This document shows positions 56,559-64,000 of a DNA stretch of 64,000 bases, one piece after another. A model generated the notes under the pieces. That model made no database searches. It was not told the DNA's origin and saw only the letters and a list, made by a program, of their open reading frames with translations. The stretch's first letter is position 1. Each line of letters begins with the position of its first letter. Where the stretch lies: assembly GCA_002812745.2 (NCBI GenBank), contig NCSJ02000193.1:18972-82971 (forward strand), read 5' to 3'. The DNA is from Scytalidium lignicola. Its lineage: Eukaryota > Ascomycota > Leotiomycetes. The translations under genes were made by a program, and so were the position numbers.

Positions 56559-59443
56559 ATGGCGCCTTCGGCCACAACCGTGCAAGCGCTCACTACCAAA
56601 GTGAAGCGTCCCATACCTCCTGGCATCCAGACCAATGGTATCAATTCCTCGACTTCCTCACCATCCCCATCTATGTCTGCCAGAGGTCTCCCTTCTGGTG
56701 GAGTGAAATATCCACCGAATTCCGCTGCCAGCAATGCCAGCAATTCTGGTCCCCGATCTGCGAACCGAACTAGGCGCGATACACCTGGACAACTACTGGG
56801 ACGAGGTCAGAGAACCACCAGCGTGGGATTGCGCTCTGGCAGCGCTGTTGGCGAGATCTCAGTACCCCAGGCAGTACAGCCTCAGCCATATAGTATGTGA
56901 TTTTATCGCTATAGGAAGGGGAATATGCGCGCTAACTTCTACAAGTTCAATCTGATGCATATATCTTAAAGAAATACCGGGGAAATCCCCCATCTCTCAT
57001 CATTCATTTACATCCCACACACTTCCGATTTGACCAGCAAGAAGGCAGTTTCTCTTACAAGTCACCTATGAGAATTCTGATCGAACATCTAAAATTGCGC
57101 ACCATTCCTCACGACTTGGTGGAATACTTTGCACAATCAGGCGTACCCTTCTACGAGGGTTGCATGATCGTCCAAGTGCATGATCATAAATCTGTGGCGC
57201 CAACACAAAGCGTTAACAAGGCAAAATCTGGAGCTTCAAAAGCAATTCCATTCTCAGTTCATAACTACAACAAATTCCTTACACCTTCGTCATATGTTCC
57301 ATACCCTACCGACAATGCATTGACTCCAAAAGAGGAACCAGTCGAGGATGAAAAGGAGTTGAAACTATCCGAGCAGAAAGATAAGGAGAATATGCCTGCA
57401 CCATCATTACCTGGAGAAGGCCAACGTCATAAATCTGAAAGCCAAACGAAGAAGGTATCGGTTTCTACCGTTGTACTTCATCCAACAGAACTTAGTAAAC
57501 ATATCGAGTTGGCACTTAAAATCATCACCCCACGATCAACTACTGATGGACGATTGGACTCGGGGGGTACACAATCTGCAATTCTTCCCCCAACTCCCAT
57601 CACTGCCGTGCCTTCAACACCGTTGACAAGCATGCCACCCCCAGCAAAGAAGCAGAAGAAGATGAAAATGGAGCTTGATGGCAGTAACTTTCACGCTGCT
57701 GAAGCTCAAATTACCTTTGCTACCACCTCCGCATTAGTTCTTGATCCAGTGAATAGTGCTACAGAATGTGCCCGTCTATTAGAATCATTGGCACACCCAA
57801 TGCACTCTGAGAAACCGCCGTTACCTAAGACTCGGAAAAGGACAGTGGCCGAGATGGCAGCCGACGAGGCCTTGGCTGCTGAGCAAGAACGATATATGCT
57901 TCTTCTGGACGAACGACTTAGTGCTAATCTGGCTAGCAGCAAAGGCGGGACGAACGTTGCTGATGCAGATGGACAGGCTGGTGGCGCTTCGTTCGAGCCG
58001 CGCTTTGAAAGATTTAAAGTCATTGAGAACATCAAAGTACAGCATGCAGAAGCAAAGAAAGCCGAGAAGCTGAGGCAGCAGGAAGCAGAAAGAAAGCAAG
58101 CTCAAGAACGTGAAAGGGAGAAACTTAGGCTCGAAGCAGAGAAGAGGGAACAAGAGAAGTTGCGGGCTTTACAGATGCAACAGCAGCAGGCTGCGGCACG
58201 GCAACAGCAAGAAGCTCATCGTAGAGCATTGGCTGCTCAAGCTCAGCAACAAGCCCAAGGGATGACAGGTATGCCCCAACAACCTCAGATGCAACATGGT
58301 CACCCTCAGCAACCTGGTATGATGCCGAATGGAATGCAGTCACAACCTCAAAGGTTTCATCAGCAACAAGTCAGCCAGTCGCAGATGTCATCTCCAATTG
58401 CTCGAAACGGAACTCCACAAGGCCATTCATCTCCAATAGTGAACAATATAGGTAACGTTCCTATGCAGCCATCTACATCAAGTATGGGTGGAAGTCCTCC
58501 TCGTCCTGGTTCTGTGGTACACCAGAATCATATGCCTGCATCAGCTCCTGGAAGTCATGGTATGACCTCTCAGAGAAGTCAGCAAAGCCATAGCGGGACA
58601 CCACGCATGCCAAATGCTACGCCGCAGATCCAGAATACACCGCTCAGTCGACAAATGAGCCAGACTCCGAGGATTACACAGGCGAGCCCACTTCAAACAG
58701 TTGCAATGCCTCAGATGCCGCAGCAAATGACACCGATGATGATTGGTGGTCAACCCATAAACCTTAACCCCGCACAGCAGGCTCAGATTAATCAACAAAT
58801 CCTCCAACAACGGCTAATGCGTCAAAACCAGCAAGCTGCTGCTCAAGGAATGGGCAATATGATGAATGGCCAGCAATTGACCCCAGCGCAGCAGCAATTC
58901 CTGCAAACCCAACAGATGATGCAAAGACAGCAGAATCCAATGCAAGCAAATCAGTTAGCACAAAATTATGCCGCGCAGATGAGTGCTATGGCTAGAGCGC
59001 AGAACCAAAACATGCAACCGAACATGCAGCAGAATTTCATGAATGGCAGTAATGGAATGCCCACTATGCAGCAGATGCAGCAGATGCAACAGGCCGCACA
59101 GCAGCAGCCTCATATTACCCAGGCCCAAATGCAGCAAGCTGCACAGCATCAGTTATACCAAGCACAGGTTGTGAAGCTTGCCAACACACTCTACCAACAA
59201 GGGATTGGTCAACTTCAGCAGCAATACCCTAACGGCATCCCAGAAGATATTGCGAGGAACTTAAGAGTTCAGTGTAACCAAAATGCAACGATGCAAGTTC
59301 AGAATAACTTCAGGATGCGGCGAATGGCAGCTCAACAACAGGCGGCACAAATGGCAGCGCAACAAGGGATGCAACAGAATATGAACACCATGCAGAATGG
59401 GATGGGGATGGGAATGGGAATGCAGAGGCATCAGGGTATGTAG
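56559..59443 (+). CDS. SPT20: SAGA complex subunit SPT20
   Basis: Two exons: 56559-56892 and 56946-59443, 943 aa. The 53-nt intron (GTATGT...CAAG) splits an Ile codon and gives QPQPYIQSDAYILKKYRGNP. The Spt20 domain covers about residues 110-300: PPSLIIHLHPTHFRFDQQEG, RTIPHDLVEYFAQSGVPFYE, GCMIVQVHDHK, and after a variable insert VSTVVLHPTELSKHIELALK. A coiled, Lys/Glu-rich helix (AKKAEKLRQQEAERKQ) leads into a long Gln/Met/Asn-rich tail of about 400 residues. SPT20 holds SAGA together during Pol II transcription and stress response. The tail is probably disordered and its length likely varies between strains. Confidence 0.92.
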
Positions 59444-59891
59444 CAGTGTTAAAAGATACCAGTGGATTAGGAAGGTTTACTACGGCGTTGGATGGGCTGG
59501 GACAAAGTGTTTTAGCATTCTAATGATTGGCGTCAAAATTTCGGGGTGGCTTCGCTCGGCGTCACGATGAGGATGGCTTAGCTGGGGAATTGTACATGTT
59601 AGGATGCAAACGCTTATTCGTTAATCGTTAGGGATGTTTTTATGATTGAGTTCAAATCAGGTTCATAATCTGAACATAGATACCAATACCATTGTTATCA
59701 AAACACTATTAATTTGTAGTGGAGAATCATTATTGAAGTGAATTTGTAGCAAATGAGATAAATTTTATCCTTCCAACGAGGTTACAGTGTGATTGCCCAT
59801 TTCCCTGAACTCCATCCCATGCTGTAGTATTTAGACAGTCCATAACCGCTATTCATACATTCAAAATCTAAGAACATCACATTCTTCCTCG
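59444..59891. other. Convergent intergenic region, SPT20 / EMI1
   Basis: About 450 bp of 3' sequence of two convergent genes. Nothing further recognised. Confidence 0.4.
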
Positions 59892-60617
59892 TCACATACT
59901 CCCATTAACCCGCGCTGCCCTTCTATCCCCCTCCATTTTGTTCCACTCCTCATCAGTGCCGTGCCACTCTGGCTCCGGAACGTTAAACGCTGCACCCCAC
60001 TCCAACTTCCTATCCCTCGACTTCCAAACGTCCTCACTGCTCCTTCCAGGACCTCCTTCCTTTCCATACCGTACCTTCTCTCTTTCCCGGTAATGCTTTC
60101 TTATCATCTCCTCCTTGTCAGTGCCTGTGTAGCTTCTGGTTCGCATACAGAACCAGAAATCGCTCCAGTTCTCAGAACAGGATCGGATGTTACCATATCG
60201 GTAGAGATTATTGAATTGGCCGCCTAGGGACTGGCAGTAGAATGCGGCATCAAAAGCTTGTCGACATGACATTGTTGTGGGAAGAATAACCTCCGCTAGA
60301 GGATCGAGTCTCTCTTCCTCAGGAACAGAGGTAGGGCTGGGCCTTGTAGTGGTGGTTTCGCCGAGGCTGCTTAGTGGTGGGGGTTGCTTAGGCACATGGT
60401 TGTATTTGGTACTGCTTGGTTTGACATCTGATTCCAAGCCTTGAAGGAAGGATTGGAGCTCACGCTCTGCCAATTCGTCTCTTGTTGGTTGTTTCGCGGG
60501 AGTTGCTGTATGCTGAGATACAGCTCGGGCAGGTTCACTTGAGGGATTCGGGGAATTTGAAGTGTCAATTGATTTTGAAGATTCTGAAGGCGCAGGACTA
60601 GACCAGAGCCAACCCAT
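59892..60617 (-). CDS. EMI1: EMI1-like mitochondrial twin CX9C protein (DUF3128)
   Basis: Single-exon frame of 241 codons from ATG at 60617 (MGWLWSSPAPSESSK). The first 110 residues are Ser/Pro/Thr-rich. The core (about 115-165) carries twin CX9C pairs: CRQAFDAAFYC and CSENWSDFWFC, with QSLGGQFNNLYRYGN between. This matches DUF3128, which includes yeast Emi1. Twin CX9C proteins are usually imported into the intermembrane space by the Mia40 disulfide relay. The C-terminal EEMIRKHYREREKVRYGKEG is charged and helical. It diverges from YME2, another mitochondrial gene. The molecular function of Emi1 is not well known; yeast mutants have mitochondrial and early-meiotic phenotypes. Confidence 0.88.
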   Translation of the reverse strand: MGWLWSSPAPSESSKSIDTSNSPNPSSEPARAVSQHTATPAKQPTRDELAERELQSFLQGLESDVKPSSTKYNHVPKQPPPLSSLGETTTTRPSPTSVPEEERLDPLAEVILPTTMSCRQAFDAAFYCQSLGGQFNNLYRYGNIRSCSENWSDFWFCMRTRSYTGTDKEEMIRKHYREREKVRYGKEGGPGRSSEDVWKSRDRKLEWGAAFNVPEPEWHGTDEEWNKMEGDRRAARVNGSM

Positions 60618-60923
60618 TATGATAATGTTTTATGTAGTTTCTTCTTGAGATGAAGAAGTCGAGCACTACTACCTTCATTGCTATCGATTATCTCGAAAAA
60701 CCCGGGGTTTAATTCCGCGCTCGAGCACTCAGCCACACGCCACGTGATTGACAGGAGCTTGAGCCAAGCGTGTGGCTAGAGATGACCTCATTTAAGTCTG
60801 GACAATGGCGGGTTTTCCAACTTGCCTTGGCTATATCTTAGGTCTTTTCTTGTTCATACAGACCTTCTATGATAATACCTCCTTGTCAGTATGCTGTGAG
60901 TCTGTTGACAGTAATCTGCAATA
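60618..60923. promoter_or_regulatory. Shared divergent promoter EMI1 / YME2 with CACGTG box
   Basis: 306 bp between two head-to-head mitochondrial genes. CACGTGAT lies at 60741-60748, roughly central. A GCAC/CGAGCACTC repeat flanks it on the left (60660-60730). Co-regulation through this box is inferred. Confidence 0.45.
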
Positions 60924-63637
60924 ATGCAGAGCTCCAGGCGCATCTTCTTCAACCCTACAAGTCTTCCTCACTTGAGGACGTCGAGATGTCAGACGCGAGG
61001 CTTTTATAATGGTGTAGGCTGTACCCCAAGGACGGGGTTAAGAATTGGCTGGAGCAGCGGCACATATCGTTCTGGGAAATTGAATGGCGTGAGAAGGCGG
61101 TCAAATCAGACTGGGGAAGATAATACTGGGCATATATCAGCTGGTCCAAATGAAGGAATTCTCNTTTTTTGACAGTAAGTAGATGCAGCTCAGGCATTGT
61201 AGCCGGGGGAGCTTAATCTAAGCAACATCAAGGCTAAAATATCACAATAGATATCTTTCCTGTGAAGCTCAATTGGATCTTGCGATTACCATGGGTTAGC
61301 GAACGAAGCCTTCCAGACTTGCTTTGGAAATTTAATCATCAGCGCCTTGCGGCATGGGAACCACTTACTCTGGTAAAGCGTGCTATTCCTGACAGCTTAC
61401 CTATAAAGGTTACGGAGATTTTGCCTCGTCTGAAGGACGGGGGAGCTTTTGTGAAATTTTCTCATGATGAAGGAATAACTGCACAAGAGATCGAGGGTAT
61501 AGTACTATTCCGTAGGACCGCTACAAGTGCATATCTAACAATATATCTAGGACTTCTAAAGACGTACTTGAGAGAGAATCCTATCAAACCTCTGTTCAAT
61601 CCATTTCGAAGAATCAGAACAAACCTGGTTGTTGGCAAACCGTGGCTGGAAGACCTGGCTCGGTTTCCCAGCTCAAGAATCAAGGTCGAATTTGTGCCCG
61701 TGGTTCCAGGAGCAGAGGCGGTTGAGTTATCCCAAGAGACGCTATATAGTTTGTTCAGGCGATATGGAAAGCTGGCGGAGATTGCAAGCCAGCCATCGGA
61801 CTCCAAAATCTTGCCAAAGTATGCCTACCTTGACTTCGGTCGCCTTAGGAATGCCGTGATTGCGAGAAATTGCATGCATGGCTTCAAGGTACTCGAAGCT
61901 GCGGGCGGAGGAAAAGCTGGAACTGCTTTGCGGCTAACATATGAACCGAAAATGAAAGCTCATTGGATTCGTGACTGGGTTATGGGCCATCCTCGCATTA
62001 TTATACCAGCAGTGGCAGCGATTGTAGCAACCATCACCGTGGCGGTGTTTGACCCTATACGCACCTTCTTCATCAAGGCTCATATTGATCAAGCATTCAA
62101 TTTCAAAAATAGCAAAATCTACAAGTGGTTCAAGTATCAAACCACAGACATTTTTACCTTCCATCTCCGTAAGTCAGAGGAGGTTGGTCTACACGCTATT
62201 TGGAGTGATAGAAGAGAATCAATCGAGCAATTACAAAGCTGGCTCATGGAAACCAGCAGTACATTTATTGTGGTTCAAGGGCCTCGCGGGGCTGGAAAGA
62301 AAGAGCTTGTCATGGACCAAGCATTGAAGGGTAGAACTAATACGTTACTGATCGACTGTAAACCGATTTCAGAAGCTCGTGGTGATAGTGCCACAATCAG
62401 TGCTACTGCTGTTCAGGTTGGCTACCGACCGGTATTTTCTTGGATGAACAGCATCAGCAGCTTAGTGGATCTAGCGGTTCAAGGAACGATAGGGGTCAAA
62501 TCTGGATTCTCCGAGACATTAGATACACAACTTGCTAATATCATGCAAACAACAGCCACAGCGCTACAGGAAATTGCACTGTCACATCGCAAGAAAGATG
62601 ACAATGATGCACATATCGGAAATGATGAGTGGCTTGAAGCACATCCTGAATTCCAGCCAGTGGTGATTATCGACAACTTCTTACACAAGAATGAGGAACG
62701 CGCTGTCGTATATGATAAGTTGTCTGAATGGGCTGCGGGGCTCACCACAAGCAATATTGCACATGTGATATTCCTCACTACTGATACTTCATACACGAAA
62801 TCCTTGAGCAAGGCCTTACCGGACAGAGTCTTCAGGCAGATTTCTCTGGGGGATATTTCCCACGAGGTTGCCAAGAAGTTTGTCATCACGCATTTAAATG
62901 GGGAATCTAATGACGATAACTCAGAAGATACCGTGAAATTACCGCAGAAAAAGCTTCAGGAGGACCTGGCTGAGCTGGATGAATGTATCGCAGTTCTAGG
63001 AGGTCGCTTAACTGACCTTGAGTTCTTTGCACGAAGACTCAGGACTGGACAAAATCCCAAGCATGCCATAGCTGAGATTATTGAGCAGAACGCGTCCGAA
63101 ATCATTAAAATGTACCTGTTGAATTCAGACAGTGGTTCTGACCGGAAGTGGAGTTCTGAGCAAGCATGGTTGCTTGTCAAATCCCTCGCAAAAGAAGAAT
63201 CGCTGCGGTATACTGAAGTCTTGCTGTCCAACACCTTCTCATCTTCCCTGACACCCTCGGCTAGCAAGGGGGAAAGTGTTCTGGATGCACTGTCGGCAGC
63301 AGAGCTCATCGCCATCAAAACCCGCAAAGGTCGTCCACAAGAGATCACAGCGGGCAAACCAGTCTATCAAGCGGCATTCAAGGCGTTGATGGAAGACAAC
63401 GTGTTAAAAAGCCGACTTGACCTTGCGCTTCTCACGGAGCTCACCAAGATAGAAGGTAAGAGCATTGACAAGTATGAGACCGAGTTACACATGCTCGGGG
63501 AGCTACCCAAGCAGCCGCGAGAGATCGCACCGCGGGTCCAGTACTTGCTGAGCAAGATCATGGCCAGCCAGATGAAGGTCGAGGCCTGGGAAAGGGAAAT
63601 GGCCGTTCTCAAGAAGGTGTTGGTGAGCGAGTACTAG
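60924..63637 (+). CDS. YME2: Mitochondrial escape protein 2, inner membrane
   Basis: Two exons: 60924-61174 and 61251-63637, 878 aa after the surplus N at 61164 (beside T6) is dropped. The join reads GILFFDNIFPVKLNWILRLP, a conserved Yme2 block. The N-terminus (MQSSRRIFFNPTSLPHLRTS) is basic and lacks acidic residues, a mitochondrial presequence. An RRM-like segment lies near residues 228-295 (KVEFVPVVPG, KYAYLDFGRLRNAVIARN). A membrane segment is at about 333-350 (IIIPAVAAIVATITVAVF). The C-terminal AAA-like domain has the P-loop GPRGAGKKE at about 427 and PVVIIDNFLHKNE as a Walker B-like motif. Yme2 helps keep mitochondrial DNA and nucleoid structure. Confidence 0.93.
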
Positions 63638-64000
63638 GGTGTCGAGGAGGGAGAGGGTGTAAGTGGCAATGTTTGAGGATGATATATTAAGCGGTATATA
63701 CCCAGCTCCATCATGGTTGTACAGTACAATAATCGAGTAATCGTTACTGGATTCTGAGGCAATTTCCGAGTCCAGGCGTGTGAGATGCAAGGGAGTAGCA
63801 GTGCTTGGGTGAGCTAACACTTGCACTTTTGTGACCTGTCAACTGGGTAAGGGGGGGGGGCGGTCCAAACGCTGTAGGTTGCCCTCTTTGATGACTGACG
63901 GTGATAATTATTACCTGTGATGTGTCTTTGCAGTTGCTCGATGGTTGCTGGTTGTTGGTCTTTTCCCCCAGAACGCCCCGTTGCATGGGCCGTCGGGGCG
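63638..64000. other. Intergenic sequence at right edge
   Basis: About 360 bp with a G-run (about ten) near 63850. Minus-strand frames here (63503-63826, 63744-63986) are unsupported; the first overlaps the YME2 end. Nothing recognised. Confidence 0.35.

Noticed and set aside
1..64000. tRNA, rRNA, CRISPR arrays, intact transposons or a secondary-metabolite cluster
   Set aside because: Looked for tRNA B-box pairs, 5S-like sequence, regular direct repeats, transposase or reverse transcriptase motifs and PKS/NRPS signatures; none seen by eye. A covariance-model scan and repeat search would be needed to exclude small or degenerate copies.

Overview
The window is nuclear DNA of a filamentous ascomycete (Pezizomycotina). 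The genes are broken by short GT-AG introns (about 48-360 nt, many with GTAWGT-type donors), the intergenic DNA is AT-rich, and the gene set is typical of moulds: a HET-C homologue, a peroxisomal thiolase with an N-terminal PTS2, SCS7, NRAMP/SMF, an APD1-like protein and QCR6. A leotiomycete-like origin is my impression only. All exon coordinates were read by eye from splice sites and reading frame.

Layout. 1-13.9 kb: a truncated C-terminal fragment, an RraA-like aldolase (-), a WBP2-like GRAM/PPxY protein, QCR6, an FLVCR-type MFS transporter, a RING protein, an orphan possible OB-fold protein (-) and an APD1-like Fe-S protein. 14.6-22.9 kb: an FH2-less GBD/FH3 (formin N-terminus-like) protein, then 3-ketoacyl-CoA thiolase and glycerol kinase, which converge. 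24-35 kb: an acidic-tailed unknown (-), an NRAMP metal transporter (-), then TAF4 (-) and YSH1/CPSF73 (+) diverging from one promoter. 35.7-46.4 kb: a small secreted-protein candidate (-), a BTB-like protein, HET-C (-) diverging from the sphingolipid hydroxylase SCS7, and an RBM39/Rsd1-type SR splicing factor. 46.4-56.5 kb: a gene-poor, AT-rich stretch holding an orphan coiled-coil protein and a vWA-domain protein (-). 56.5-64 kb: SPT20 of SAGA, then EMI1 (-) and YME2 (+), two mitochondrial genes diverging from one promoter with a CACGTG box.

The genes are mostly independent housekeeping functions and form no biosynthetic cluster. Loose themes are mitochondria (QCR6, EMI1, YME2, a possible RraA isoform), lipid and glycerol use (thiolase, glycerol kinase, SCS7), and mRNA synthesis and processing (TAF4, SPT20, YSH1, RBM39-like).

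Ten single N characters occur. Seven touch A or T runs, and the four of those inside exons each act as one surplus base that breaks an otherwise perfect frame, so these apparent frameshifts are best read as assembly artefacts. I saw no convincing tRNA, rRNA, CRISPR array or intact transposon. I found no clearly new biological system; the most unusual candidate is the thiolase first intron, which is a multiple of three, open in frame, and lies just before the peroxisome-targeting signal.
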